NCBI RefSeq assembly: GCF_019635515.1
Contig: NZ_JAHBZI010000001.1
Span: 1,178,001-1,242,000 of the forward strand
Length of the DNA stretch: 64,000 nucleotides
Direction of reading: 5' to 3'
Source of the DNA: Sphingomonas sp.
GTDB lineage: Bacteria > Pseudomonadota > Alphaproteobacteria > Sphingomonadales > Sphingomonadaceae
The position numbers were made by a program, and so were the translations under genes. A model generated the notes under the pieces. That model did no database searches. It was not told the origin of the DNA and saw only the letters and a program-made list of their open reading frames with translations. Each line of letters begins with the position of its first letter. Position 1 is the first letter of the stretch. This document shows, in pieces, positions 43,029-51,373 of the stretch.

Positions 43029-43181
43029 GATCCCTCCCTGGCCGACTGTGTTAAGGTTTTATATCGGCAAGGCACTCGTGACGCGCGCGGTATGAACGTC
43101 AGATTAAGCGGCGGCGCTGAAAATACGCCGGCCGCAGATTGCATATACATGCGCTATACAGGCCCGTGAGCGCGCGGCGCC

Positions 43182-44963
43182 TCAGCCGGACAGGGTCGCC
43201 AGCAGCGCCCGCGCCTCGGCGGCTTCGGGCGATTCATAGGCACCATGGGCCACGGGGATCAGCATCCGCCGCGCCGCCTCGGTCGCGCCGCGCTTCGCCA
43301 AAGCTTCGCCCAGCAACAGGCGCGGGCCCGGTGCTGCCGGAACCGCGTCGGCTGCCTTCATCAGCCCCTCGATCGCGACATCGGGCGGCGTCTCGCCGGC
43401 ATCGGCGAAGCTGCGATAATAGAGGATCAACGGCAGCGGGCTTTCGGGATTGTTGCGATTGGCGCGGGCGATCGTCGCGCGGGCGTTCTTGAGCCGCGCG
43501 GCGCGGTTCGATGCGACCAGCGCCAGCCCGACTTGCCCGGCGCCCTTCCACGCCAGCGCGTCGCCGCTCTTCGGATCGATCGCCAGCGCGCGGTCGGCCG
43601 CCGCCACGCATTCCAGAGCATGGCCGCTGCGGCATTCGGCCTCGGCGAGGAGGATCTGCGCGTCGCGATTGTTCTTGTAGCGCCGGGCATCGCCCCGTAG
43701 CCGCTCCAGCCAGTCATCGCGTTCGCGCAACGCGGCAATGCGCAGCGCCGCAAGGTCTGCCTTGCCGGCGGGCGGCACCGTTACCCGCGGGCCCAGTTCC
43801 AGTTGTCCTTTGACGAATGCCGCCTGGCCCTCGGTCAGCCGCCGCACGATCGGCGTCTCGGCCAGCGCCGCCGGGAAGGTGACCCTCACATAGGGCACCT
43901 TCCTGTTATCATAGGCCGCCAGTTCTTTCTGAAGCTGGCCGAGATCGCCGAACGCCTCCGCTGCTTCCGCCATCGGATAGCCCGACGCGATCTTGGCGAG
44001 ATAGGCGCGCAATTGCTGGCGCCGGGTGTCGTTGAAGAACAGCATGTGGGTCAGCACCCAGGCATGATAGGGCGTCCAGCGCTCGCCGGCCTTCTTGTCG
44101 ACGAGATAGGCGCCGGTCAGCACCTTGGGCGCGGGGTAGCTCAGGTGATTGTCGAGCACCCGCATATAGTCGCGCGGCGGGCGGCCGAACTCGATCTCGC
44201 CATCATCCTTCATCGCGACAGTGCCGAACAATTCACCGAAGCCATCGACATACCAGCGCGGATAGGCGTGGGGAAAATAGGTCAGCAGATAATGTTGGGC
44301 ATACGCGGCGTAGATACGGTTCTCGGCGGGGATCGTCACCGAAAGCTCGTTGATCTTGATCGAAATGTCTCCGGGCCCGGTGAACTGGACCGCCTGCCCG
44401 GTATAGGGGATCGGATCGAAGGCGCCGACGCCCTGGCCCTGCGGCGCCATTCCCGGCGGGATCACCGGATCGGGCACGAGTTGCGTCGACCGCAGGAAGC
44501 CGTTGAGATCGCTGCCGCGCTGCAGTTCGATGTTCTGGTCGTAGCGCGAGCTCGCCAGCACCGCGCCGTCCTCGCGCGGATCGTAGTAGCGGGCGTTGCG
44601 GAATGCCTGCGCATAGGGCCCGGGTGACGAGCGGGTATTTTTGAGGCGCATCGCCGCGAACTCGACATCGTCGCCAACCAGCGTGACACGCAGCTTGATC
44701 GTGGCGTCGGCCTGTTCGGTGCGGTTGAGCAACGCCGAGAGCAGATAATGCAGCCGTTCGAGATTGCCCGCGATCCGTACCAGCTCGCTTTCCTTGCCGT
44801 CGCTCAGCACGACGACATGATCGGTCTCGGCCACGCGCCAGTTGCTCGGCGCCTCGCGGGTGCCGGTGACAGTGATGCTGTCATCGCGCGCGGGTGCCTG
44901 GGCGAGGGCGGGAAGGGGGGCGAGCGCAAGGCACGCGGGCACGATCGTCGCCAGAGTGCGCAT
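43182..44963 (-). CDS. Exported TPR protein with a degenerate gluzincin-peptidase domain
   Basis: 593 residues with a signal peptide (to ALA at about 22) and a short ITVTGTREAP linker. A domain at about 40-330 is followed by TPR-like helices (about 400-593, with AADRALAIDPKSGDALAWKG). Around residues 217-240 the sequence YAAYAQHYLLTYFP then WYVDGFGELFGT resembles the HEYAHH...YFP...WYVEGFAE zinc-peptidase motif of related proteins. Here His/Glu of HExxH are replaced (AAYAQ) and the third Glu is Asp, so it should not bind zinc. The related-family motif is from memory. The ATG at 44963 has GGGAGGGG upstream. Function unknown. Confidence 0.65.
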   Translation of the reverse strand: MRTLATIVPACLALAPLPALAQAPARDDSITVTGTREAPSNWRVAETDHVVVLSDGKESELVRIAGNLERLHYLLSALLNRTEQADATIKLRVTLVGDDVEFAAMRLKNTRSSPGPYAQAFRNARYYDPREDGAVLASSRYDQNIELQRGSDLNGFLRSTQLVPDPVIPPGMAPQGQGVGAFDPIPYTGQAVQFTGPGDISIKINELSVTIPAENRIYAAYAQHYLLTYFPHAYPRWYVDGFGELFGTVAMKDDGEIEFGRPPRDYMRVLDNHLSYPAPKVLTGAYLVDKKAGERWTPYHAWVLTHMLFFNDTRRQQLRAYLAKIASGYPMAEAAEAFGDLGQLQKELAAYDNRKVPYVRVTFPAALAETPIVRRLTEGQAAFVKGQLELGPRVTVPPAGKADLAALRIAALRERDDWLERLRGDARRYKNNRDAQILLAEAECRSGHALECVAAADRALAIDPKSGDALAWKGAGQVGLALVASNRAARLKNARATIARANRNNPESPLPLILYYRSFADAGETPPDVAIEGLMKAADAVPAAPGPRLLLGEALAKRGATEAARRMLIPVAHGAYESPEAAEARALLATLSG

Positions 44964-45061
44964 ATTTATCCCCTCCCTCTCTTTTGGTAGCGCTATCAGA
45001 ACATCACTTCGCGGGAAGTGCAAGAGGGAGCGCAGCGGGCACTTTTCAATGGCGGTCCAGG

Positions 45062-45439
45062 CTACTTCTTCCCCTTTCGGTTTGCCGCTACGGCCTCCTG
45101 AAACAGCGCCTTCAGCGCGGCCTCGTCGATCGCCTCACCTTCACGGAAATCGATCGCGCGGCGGACATTGCCGCCGAGGCTCGCATTGAACAGGCCGTTG
45201 GGATCGGCCAGCGCCGCGCCCTTGGCGAAGGTCATCTTGACCACCGCCTTATAGGTTTCGCCGGTGAACAGCATGCCATCGGCATACCAGGTCGGCACGC
45301 CGCGCCATTTCCACTCCTCGGTCACGTCGGGGATCGCTTCATGGATCAGCGCGCGCAGCCGGGCGAGCGTCTCCCCGCGCCAGTCGCCGAGATCGGCGAT
45401 GCGCTGATCGATCAGCTGCGACGGCGTCGAATCGCTCAT
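45062..45439 (-). CDS. DUF1801 domain protein
   Basis: 125-residue cytoplasmic protein of the DUF1801/YdhG-like family. Features seen: LIDQRIADLGDW, LRALIHEAIPDVTEEWKW, FTGETYKAVVKMTFAKGAAL and AIDFREGEAIDEAALKAL. No enzyme activity is established. The ATG at 45439 overlaps the stop of the 67-residue membrane-protein gene (ATGA). It is the last gene of a four-gene operon that starts with an ArsR-type regulator. Confidence 0.85.
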   Translation of the reverse strand: MSDSTPSQLIDQRIADLGDWRGETLARLRALIHEAIPDVTEEWKWRGVPTWYADGMLFTGETYKAVVKMTFAKGAALADPNGLFNASLGGNVRRAIDFREGEAIDEAALKALFQEAVAANRKGKK

Positions 45440-45639
45440 GCCCTGGCCTTTTTGCGCGCATAGGGCAGCACGAACAGATAGAGGCCGCTGAACAGCAGCA
45501 GGAACAAGGGCAGCAACGGCGCATAGGTGATCCAGGCGGGCGGGGGCCCGACCATCGCCATCGCCACGAAATTGGCGATCACCGTCGCGGTGAAGATGAT
45601 GCCGAGCCAGCGATGGCACTGTCGAACGATTCTGCTCAT
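45436..45639 (-). CDS. Small two-span membrane protein
   Basis: 67 residues with two hydrophobic helices (WLGIIFTATVIANFVAMAMV and APLLPLFLLLFSGLYLFVLP) and a basic C-terminus (ARKKARA). No named family is recognised. Its start overlaps the SRPBCC stop by 4 bp and its stop overlaps the DUF1801 start, so it is part of a tightly coupled operon and clearly coding. Confidence 0.75.
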   Translation of the reverse strand: MSRIVRQCHRWLGIIFTATVIANFVAMAMVGPPPAWITYAPLLPLFLLLFSGLYLFVLPYARKKARA

Positions 45640-46061
45640 ATCCCCTCCCGATCCGCCAGCGCGGCTTCGAGCTTGTCGAAATTCTGCGCCCAGCCGAATT
45701 TGGCGCCGCCCGACGCGCGCGGCTGATCGGGGCGGAAGCCGGCCTGTTCCATCCGCAACAATGTGCCGCGGGGCGTCGGGGTCAGCGTGAAGGTGACGAT
45801 GCTGCGCAGGTCGAATTGCGGGTCCGGATTGGGATAATCCCAGCGATAGGCGAGTATGCGTTCGGATTCGACCTCCAGCACCTCGCAATCGAGCATCCCG
45901 CCCCATTCGCCGCTCAGGTTGAACTTGTGCCCGACTACCGCCGCGAAATCATTCTTCATCAGCCATTCGGCGATCAGATGCGGCTGGGTCAGCGCGCGCC
46001 ACAGTTTCGCGGGCGGATGCGCGAACTCGCGCTCGACGATCACGGTCAGCGTTTCGGTCAT
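45636..46061 (-). CDS. SRPBCC/AHSA1-type domain protein
   Basis: 141-residue START-like fold protein (Activator of Hsp90 ATPase homologue 1-like). Features: VIVEREFAHPPAKLWRALTQ, EWLMKNDFAAVVGHKFNL, DCEVLEVE..ILAYRW and GTLLRMEQAGF. This family often lies directly after ArsR regulators, as here, and may bind a small hydrophobic ligand. The ATG at 46061 overlaps the ArsR stop (ATGA). Confidence 0.88.
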   Translation of the reverse strand: MTETLTVIVEREFAHPPAKLWRALTQPHLIAEWLMKNDFAAVVGHKFNLSGEWGGMLDCEVLEVESERILAYRWDYPNPDPQFDLRSIVTFTLTPTPRGTLLRMEQAGFRPDQPRASGGAKFGWAQNFDKLEAALADREGI

Positions 46062-46378
46062 TGGTCCATCCGGTTCAGCAGATCCTCGAGACCGTCGAAC
46101 TTGCGATCCCAGAATTCGCTCATGTGGCTCGCCCAATCGGTGAGCGGGGCGAGCGCGCCTGGCAGGGCTCTGTAGTGCGTCTGACGCCCGGCGTGACGAT
46201 CCTGAACCAGCCCCGCCAGCTTGAGCGCGCCGAGATGCTTGGAAACCGCTGGCTGCGACACTCCGGCCCGCGCGGTCAGCGCGCCGACGGTCTGCTCACC
46301 ATGCATGCACAGCCCCTCGAAGATCGCGCGGCGCGTAGGGTCGGCAAGAGCCTTAAAGAGGAGGTCGGGCGACGTCAT
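46058..46378 (-). CDS. ArsR-family transcriptional regulator
   Basis: 106-residue winged-helix repressor. LLFKALADPTRRAIFEGL, then the recognition helix region AGVSQPAVSKHLGALKLAGLV and RHAGRQTHYRA. No Cys metal-binding pair is present in the usual alpha-3 position, so it is not an obvious metal sensor. It heads the operon with the SRPBCC, membrane and DUF1801 genes and probably regulates it; the AT-rich stretch at about 46385-46413 (GAGTTATTAATTGATC) may hold promoter and operator. Start ATG at 46378; a TTG at 46384 is possible. Confidence 0.9.
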   Translation of the reverse strand: MTSPDLLFKALADPTRRAIFEGLCMHGEQTVGALTARAGVSQPAVSKHLGALKLAGLVQDRHAGRQTHYRALPGALAPLTDWASHMSEFWDRKFDGLEDLLNRMDQ

Positions 46379-46425
46379 GCGCAATTCATAACCATAGAGT
46401 TATTAATTGATCAAGCGCCCAAAGC

Positions 46426-46456
46426 AAAAGGGCCGAAGCTTGCGCCCCGGCCCTTT
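46426..46456 (-). terminator. Rho-independent terminator of rplA
   Basis: On the minus strand AAAGGGCCGG...CCGGCCC-type stem (GGGCCGGGGCGCAAGCTTCGGCCC) followed by TTTTGCTTT. It lies 24 bp after the rplA stop and in front of the unrelated arsR gene. Confidence 0.8.
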
Positions 46457-46479
46457 CATCGGTTCGATTGGTGCGACGC

Positions 46480-47172
46480 TCAGGCGCCGGCAACCGTGGC
46501 CGTGTCGACCTTGACGCCCGGGCCCATCGACGAGCTCATCGCGACCTTGCGGACATATTTGCCCTTGGCGCCGGCGGGCTTCGCCTTGACCACAGCATCG
46601 ACCAGCGCATCGAAATTCTCGCGCAGGTCGGCCGCCGAGAACGACGCCTTGCCGATGCCCGAGTGGATGATGCCGGCCTTTTCGACGCGGTATTCGATCT
46701 GGCCGCCCTTGGCAGCCTTGACCGCGCCGGCGACGTCCATGGTGACGGTGCCGAGCTTGGGGTTCGGCATCATGCCCTTCGGACCCAGGATCTTGCCGAG
46801 ACGGCCGACCAGGCCCATCATGTCCGGGGTGGCGATGCAGCGATCGAAATCGATCTTGCCGCCCTGGATGGCTTCCATCAGGTCTTCGGCGCCGACGACA
46901 TCGGCGCCAGCGGCGGTCGCCTCGTCAGCCTTGGCACCCTTGGCGAACACGCCGACGCGCACGGTCTTGCCGGTGCCCTTGGGCAGCGTGACGACACCGC
47001 GGACCATCTGGTCAGCGTGACGTGGATCGACGCCCAGGTTAAGCGCGACTTCTACGGTTTCGTCGAACTTCGAAGTGGCGTTCGCCTTCACGATCGCGAT
47101 CGCTTCGTCCACGGCGTGGAGCTTGTTGGCATCGACCGACCAGGTCTTCTGCTTCTTGGTGAGCTTCGCCAT
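46480..47172 (-). CDS. rplA: 50S ribosomal protein L1
   Basis: 230-residue protein of the L1 stalk, full length. Signatures: [35 protein letters not shown] and the family motif near the end of domain II ([35 protein letters not shown]). It binds 23S rRNA and in other bacteria represses rplKA translation. Four bases separate it from rplK upstream. Confidence 0.98.
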   Translation of the reverse strand: MAKLTKKQKTWSVDANKLHAVDEAIAIVKANATSKFDETVEVALNLGVDPRHADQMVRGVVTLPKGTGKTVRVGVFAKGAKADEATAAGADVVGAEDLMEAIQGGKIDFDRCIATPDMMGLVGRLGKILGPKGMMPNPKLGTVTMDVAGAVKAAKGGQIEYRVEKAGIIHSGIGKASFSAADLRENFDALVDAVVKAKPAGAKGKYVRKVAMSSSMGPGVKVDTATVAGA

Positions 47173-47176
47173 GGTC

Positions 47177-47608
47177 TTAACCCTCCACCACGGTGAGGCC
47201 CATCGCGCGGGCGGAGCCTTCGATAATCTTGGTTGCGGCTTCGATGTCGTTAGCGTTGAGGTCCTTCATCTTGACCTGCGCGATCTCGGCCAGCTTCGAA
47301 CGGGTGATCTTGCCCGCCGAGACCTTGCCCGGCTCCTTCGAGCCCGACTTGAGGTTCGCGGCCTTCTTGATGAGGAACGACGCTGGCGGCGTCTTGGTCT
47401 CGAACGAGAAGCTCTTGTCCGCATAGACGGTGATCACGGTCGGGATCGGAACGGTCTTTTCGAGATCCGCAGTCGCGGCGTTGAACGCCTTGCAGAACTC
47501 CATGATGTTCACGCCGCGCTGACCCAGTGCCGGGCCGATCGGGGGGGACGGGTTCGCGGTGCCGGCCGGCACCTGCAGCTTGATATAGCCGGTAATCTTT
47601 TTTGCCAT
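47177..47608 (-). CDS. rplK: 50S ribosomal protein L11
   Basis: 143-residue protein of the GTPase-associated centre. Signatures: [40 protein letters not shown] and the C-terminal [11 protein letters not shown]. Start ATG at 47608 with AGAGAG upstream; an in-frame upstream start at 47647 would add 13 unconserved residues. nusG, its usual upstream neighbour, is 3.8 kb away here. No convincing promoter was found in 47609-47779. Confidence 0.98.
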   Translation of the reverse strand: MAKKITGYIKLQVPAGTANPSPPIGPALGQRGVNIMEFCKAFNAATADLEKTVPIPTVITVYADKSFSFETKTPPASFLIKKAANLKSGSKEPGKVSAGKITRSKLAEIAQVKMKDLNANDIEAATKIIEGSARAMGLTVVEG

Positions 47609-47779
47609 GTCACTCTCTTTCTGCCGGCGCGCGGAGCATCGCCCCAAGCGCCGGGATCAAGTTTAGCGGTCCAGACGGATGCCTTTTTAGGGGCACCCTC
47701 CCGCAGGGTTTCCATCGCCATGCTTTGGAAGCGGCGGCCCCTAGCGCAAAGCAGGGCCAAACGCAAATGGCGAGCGCCG

Positions 47780-48448
47780 CTAGTCGCGCCATCCCCGCGC
47801 TTGCGCCGCGCGCTCGGCGGCGGGGTCTAGCGGATCTCCCGCCATCATGCCCTGCGCGGCGGCGAACAGGTCCGCATCCGCCGAGCCGGCCTGGCGATAT
47901 TCGCCGGTTCCGCCGGGCGCGTGTGCGCTGGTCTGCCGGAGCGCCCAGCCTTGCTTCTCGCGGCAGGCTATGCCGCTCATTTCGGGGGCCTGGAAGAACC
48001 GGCAATAGCTGCCCTGGCGGTCGCGGAAACTGACGAGCATCCGCGTCGCGCCTTGTCCGCCGGCGAGCTGCGTGTCGAGCGAGCGGGCGAGCGGGGCCGA
48101 CGCCATTTGCGGGCTTCCGCCGGTCGGCGCGGATTGCCGGAACAGGCCGATGGCCACAACCGCGACCAAGCACGCGGCAAGCGCTATCGCGGCGCGCCAG
48201 AAGCTGCCAGACCGCGCCCTGGGGCGCATCTCCACGACGTTCGAACCGAGCAACGCGGTTAGGCGATCGGGAAGTGGGGCCTCGGCGATCGGGGCGAAGC
48301 CGTCCCGTAGGCGCTCGCGGAGCGCGCGATGCGCCTCAACCGCAGCCGCCAACGCCGGCGCCTCGGCCATGCGCTTCTCGAACCGCCGGGCTGAGATCGC
48401 GTCCATCTCACCATCGGTATAGGCCATTGCGAGTTCGTCGTCGGTCAT
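47780..48448 (-). CDS. Membrane-bound anti-sigma factor
   Basis: 222-residue protein with an N-terminal cytoplasmic zinc-less anti-sigma-like segment (MTDDELAMAYTDGEMDAISA..FEKRMAEAP, VEAHRALRERL), a single helix (FWRAAIALAACLVAVVAIGLF, about 84-104) and a periplasmic domain with two Cys. It has no HxxxCxxC motif, so it is not a ZAS type. Its start overlaps the sigma-factor stop (ATGA), the usual arrangement for a cognate pair. It should hold the sigma factor inactive until an envelope signal arrives. Confidence 0.85.
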   Translation of the reverse strand: MTDDELAMAYTDGEMDAISARRFEKRMAEAPALAAAVEAHRALRERLRDGFAPIAEAPLPDRLTALLGSNVVEMRPRARSGSFWRAAIALAACLVAVVAIGLFRQSAPTGGSPQMASAPLARSLDTQLAGGQGATRMLVSFRDRQGSYCRFFQAPEMSGIACREKQGWALRQTSAHAPGGTGEYRQAGSADADLFAAAQGMMAGDPLDPAAERAAQARGWRD

Positions 48449-48936
48449 GCCGCTTCCCCCAGCCGGGCGGCCAGCGCCTGGCGTCCGCGTACCAGCCGCG
48501 AGGTGAGGGTGCCCATCGGTATCTCGAGGATCTCGGCGGCTTCCTTGTAGGCGAGCCCCTCGATCAGGACCAAGGCCACCGCCTCGCGCTGCTCGCCGGG
48601 AAGCTCGGCCATCGCCGCCTCGACTTCGCCGAATTCCACATGCGCCTCGATCGTGTCCGCGCCGCCATTGGCGACATGCGCACCGGCCTCTTCAGGCGCG
48701 AAGGTCTCCGCGGCCCGGGTCCGGGCTCGCGCCGTGTCTATCCAGGCATTGCGCATGATGCGGTACATCCAGCTATCCATCCTTGTTCCGGGCTGCCATT
48801 GCTGGCGCGCCTTCAGCGCCTTTTCGACCGTGACCTGGGCGAGATCGTCCGCATCGGCAGCGTGATGCGTCAGCGCCCGCGCGAAACGGCGCAAGCGGGG
48901 CAACACGGCCAGCAACTCGTCTTCGAAAGCACCCAA
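48445..48936 (-). CDS. ECF-family RNA polymerase sigma factor
   Basis: 163-residue sigma factor with region 2 (LRRFARALTHHAADADDLAQ, TRMDSWMYRIMRNAWIDTAR) and region 4 (ELPGEQREAVALVLIEGLAY, KEAAEILEIPMGTLTSRLVR). The TTG at 48936 is chosen because GAGGAAAT lies just upstream; no ATG or GTG fits. It is co-translated with the anti-sigma factor and divergent from a secreted subtilase, with a symmetric DNA site between them. It probably activates its own promoter and the subtilase. Confidence 0.92.
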   Translation of the reverse strand: MGAFEDELLAVLPRLRRFARALTHHAADADDLAQVTVEKALKARQQWQPGTRMDSWMYRIMRNAWIDTARARTRAAETFAPEEAGAHVANGGADTIEAHVEFGEVEAAMAELPGEQREAVALVLIEGLAYKEAAEILEIPMGTLTSRLVRGRQALAARLGEAA

Positions 48937-48955
48937 GCCAGAATTTCCTCTTGCC

Positions 48956-48987
48956 GGATGAAACGGATGTGGTTGGCCGTTTCATCC
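48956..48987. promoter_or_regulatory. Palindromic site between the sigma factor and subtilase genes
   Basis: A perfect 11-bp inverted repeat, GGATGAAACGG (48956-48966) and CCGTTTCATCC (48977-48987), separated by 10 bp, in the 74-bp divergent intergenic region. The TGAAAC core resembles ECF -35 boxes read in both directions, so it may be a shared divergent promoter or an operator. Confidence 0.55.
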
Positions 48988-49010
48988 CTATGCTGCCATA
49001 TTATTCTCCG

Positions 49011-50234
49011 ATGCGAACCCTGGCTCTACTGTTTGCGCTCGCGCTGGCCGGCCTTGCCGCGCCCGCCCAGGCGCAATTGGTGCCCGGCGTGCCGGTGGGC
49101 GATGCGCTCCGGCCGGTGGCGCCGGTTCTCGATCGGGTCGCCGAGCTTCCGCGGCAGGCGGTCAGCCAGCTCGAAACGGCGCGTCTCGACCGGATCGCGA
49201 AGCTTGTGCGCGATCACCCGCAAGCGATCGGACTCGATCCCAACGGCTTTCCGGCGCGCGCGCACGAAGTAGTGGTCAGCGATCCGAGCGATGCGATGGT
49301 GAAGGCGGCGGCGGGCAGGGGCTTTCGGCTGATCGAGCGCGATACGGCGCTGGACGTAGGCTTCGCGCGCTTCGAGACGCCGCGGGGAATGCCGCTCAAG
49401 CGTGCGATCCGGGCGCTGCGCGAGATGGGCGCGCGCGAGGTGGATGCCGATCAGTTGCATTTTCAGAGCGGTGCGGCGGCAAGCACCGGAACGATTCATG
49501 CGCTGCCGTTCCAGCAGGGCGGCGGGCCTTTCATCGGAATGATCGATGGCGGAGTAGGCGGCGGGGGCATGATCCAGCGCGGCTTTGCCAGCGGCGGCGC
49601 GCGCGCCAGCGACCATGGCACGGCGATCGCCTCGCTGATCCTGGGGCGCGGTCCGGTGCGCGGAGCGGCGCCGGGCGCGAGGCTGATCGTGGCGGATGTC
49701 TATGGCAGTGACCCGGCAGGCGGCAGCGCGACAGCGATCGCCAAGGCGCTGGGCTGGCTGGTCGAGCAGGGCGCGCCGGTGGCGGCGATCAGTCTGGTCG
49801 GGCCGCAAAACGCCTTGCTTGCGCGCGTGATCGCCGCCGCGCAGGCGCGGGGCATGATCGTCGTGGCGGCGGTGGGCAATGACGGGCCCGCAGCACCCTA
49901 TGCCTATCCCGCTTCCTATCCCGGCGTGATCGCGGTGACCGGGGTCGATGCGAGGAACCGCCTGCTCATCGAAGCGGGGCGCTCCACGCATCTCGATTAC
50001 GCGGCGCCCGGCGCGGACATGCTCGCGATCAACGCCGCTGGGGCACCCGCGAGCGTGCGGGGCACGTCTTTCGCCGTGCCGCTGGTTGCCGCGCGGATCG
50101 CGCTCGCTTATCCGCGCCTCGCCCCCGCCGTCCGCCCCGCTGCGCTGCGAGTGGTGGACGGGCAGGCACAGCCGCTCGGCAAGCGCTATGGCCGTGGTGT
50201 CGTCTGCGGCACGTGCAGGACCCCGCCGCGCTGA
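49011..50234 (+). CDS. Secreted S8-family serine protease (subtilase)
   Basis: 407-residue exported protease. Signal peptide to AQA (about residue 22), a pro-region (about 23-165), then the catalytic triad: Asp in IGMIDGGVGG, His in ASDHGTAIASLI and Ser in VRGTSFAVPLVA; the oxyanion Asn lies in AAVGNDGP. ATG at 49011 gives the best signal peptide; an in-frame start at 48951 would extend into the promoter. It is divergent from the sigma/anti-sigma pair, as in known loci where the protease gene is an ECF target. Its natural substrate is unknown. Confidence 0.9.
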   Translation: MRTLALLFALALAGLAAPAQAQLVPGVPVGDALRPVAPVLDRVAELPRQAVSQLETARLDRIAKLVRDHPQAIGLDPNGFPARAHEVVVSDPSDAMVKAAAGRGFRLIERDTALDVGFARFETPRGMPLKRAIRALREMGAREVDADQLHFQSGAAASTGTIHALPFQQGGGPFIGMIDGGVGGGGMIQRGFASGGARASDHGTAIASLILGRGPVRGAAPGARLIVADVYGSDPAGGSATAIAKALGWLVEQGAPVAAISLVGPQNALLARVIAAAQARGMIVVAAVGNDGPAAPYAYPASYPGVIAVTGVDARNRLLIEAGRSTHLDYAAPGADMLAINAAGAPASVRGTSFAVPLVAARIALAYPRLAPAVRPAALRVVDGQAQPLGKRYGRGVVCGTCRTPPR

Positions 50235-50307
50235 TTTTTTCCGGTGTTCGGGATTAAACCGCGCGCCGCACCCGTTCTCCCCATGCAAGCTTCACGGGAG
50301 AATGATC

Positions 50308-51303
50308 ATGAACAGGTTTCTATTCAGTGCCGCCGCGGCCGCGTTGACGATTGCCGCGCCCGCATCCGCGCAGATCCTGGGCGGTGGCGGAGTCGGTGGG
50401 CTCGGCGGCGGCGGGCTGGGCGGTTCCGTCAGCGGCACGCTTGGCACCACGATCGAGCGCGGGCGCACCACGGTCGATAGCACGACACGCGTTCGCGGAT
50501 CGGCGCGGGTCGATCGCGAGCTGCGTGATCGGCGGAGGACGCGTGGCGTCACCGGCATCGTCGCGGGCGACGCTGCGATCGAGAACACCACCCGTCTCGG
50601 CGAGCGCCGTATCTATACCAATCAGTCGGCATCGGCCTTCGATCGTCTTTCGCTCGAGCAGCGCATGCTGCGCACGCGTGGTGTTGCCGCGGCAACGCGT
50701 CGTGGATTGAAGCGCGTCTCGCCGACGGCATCGGGCGTGGAGGTGTTCGTGCCGCAGGTCGCGGTTGCCGGGCCGGCGCTGCCGCGCCCGCTGATCGACG
50801 CCTATCCGGTCTACAGCGACCGTTATTATTACGGACCGAACGCGGTATTCGTCGATTACGGCTATGTCGGCGCCTATATGGACCGTCAGTACCAGGATCT
50901 CGAAGCGAGCCTGCATGGCACCGGAGCCACGGTTTCGCGGCGCGGTGACGATCTCGTCGTCCTGTTGCCGGCCGATGTGACCTTCGCGTTCGACAAGTCC
51001 GATATCCAATCGCGCTTCTATGGAGTGCTCGCGGCATTCGCGCAGACGATGCGCAACTATCCGGGCACCGATGTGGAAGTCATCGGGCATACCGATTCGG
51101 TCGGCTCCGACGCCTATAATCTCAAGCTTTCCGAACGCCGCGGGCGCAGTGTCGCCGATTTCCTCGTCGCGCATCAGGCCGAGCCCGCGCGCCTCGTCGT
51201 GCAAGGGATGGGCGAGGCGTATCCCATCGCCTCCAACACCAGCGTCGAGGGACGGGCTGCGAACCGCAGAGTCGAGCTGGTCGTCCATCCGCGCGCGGGA
51301 TGA
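50308..51303 (+). CDS. OmpA-family outer-membrane protein
   Basis: 331-residue exported protein. Signal peptide to ASA, a Gly-rich stretch (LGGGGVGGLGGGGLGG), a Thr/Arg-rich middle, then an OmpA-like C-terminal domain (about 215-331: VTFAFDKSDIQSRFYGVLAA, VEVIGHTDSVGSDAYNLKLS, ERRGRSVADFL), which binds peptidoglycan. GGGAG at 50296-50300 has proper spacing to the ATG at 50308, not to the in-frame ATG at 50302. It follows the subtilase by 73 bp and may be co-regulated. Confidence 0.88.
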   Translation: MNRFLFSAAAAALTIAAPASAQILGGGGVGGLGGGGLGGSVSGTLGTTIERGRTTVDSTTRVRGSARVDRELRDRRRTRGVTGIVAGDAAIENTTRLGERRIYTNQSASAFDRLSLEQRMLRTRGVAAATRRGLKRVSPTASGVEVFVPQVAVAGPALPRPLIDAYPVYSDRYYYGPNAVFVDYGYVGAYMDRQYQDLEASLHGTGATVSRRGDDLVVLLPADVTFAFDKSDIQSRFYGVLAAFAQTMRNYPGTDVEVIGHTDSVGSDAYNLKLSERRGRSVADFLVAHQAEPARLVVQGMGEAYPIASNTSVEGRAANRRVELVVHPRAG

Positions 51304-51320
51304 TCCGCCATCATCCTGGC

Positions 51321-51357
51321 AAAAGGGCCGGAGCTTTCGCTCCGGCCCTCGTGTTTT
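51321..51357. terminator. Bidirectional terminator between ompA-like gene and nusG
   Basis: AAAAGGGCCGGAGC pairs with GCTCCGGCCC over a TTTC loop. T-rich tails exist on both strands (GTGTTTT on plus, TTTT on minus). Confidence 0.85.
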
Positions 51358-51373
51358 GCAGTCTCAAGCGCGC

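Noticed and set aside
41073..43169. 698-codon plus-strand frame opposite the TonB receptor
   Set aside because: Antisense shadow with the same Asp/Arg/Ala-rich composition as other mirror frames; the receptor on the minus strand has a signal peptide, plug and barrel.
47609..47779. Promoter of rplKA
   Set aside because: A TTGCGT with a poor -10 (TAGGGG) can be drawn, but it is too weak to report as a feature; the real promoter is probably in this gap.
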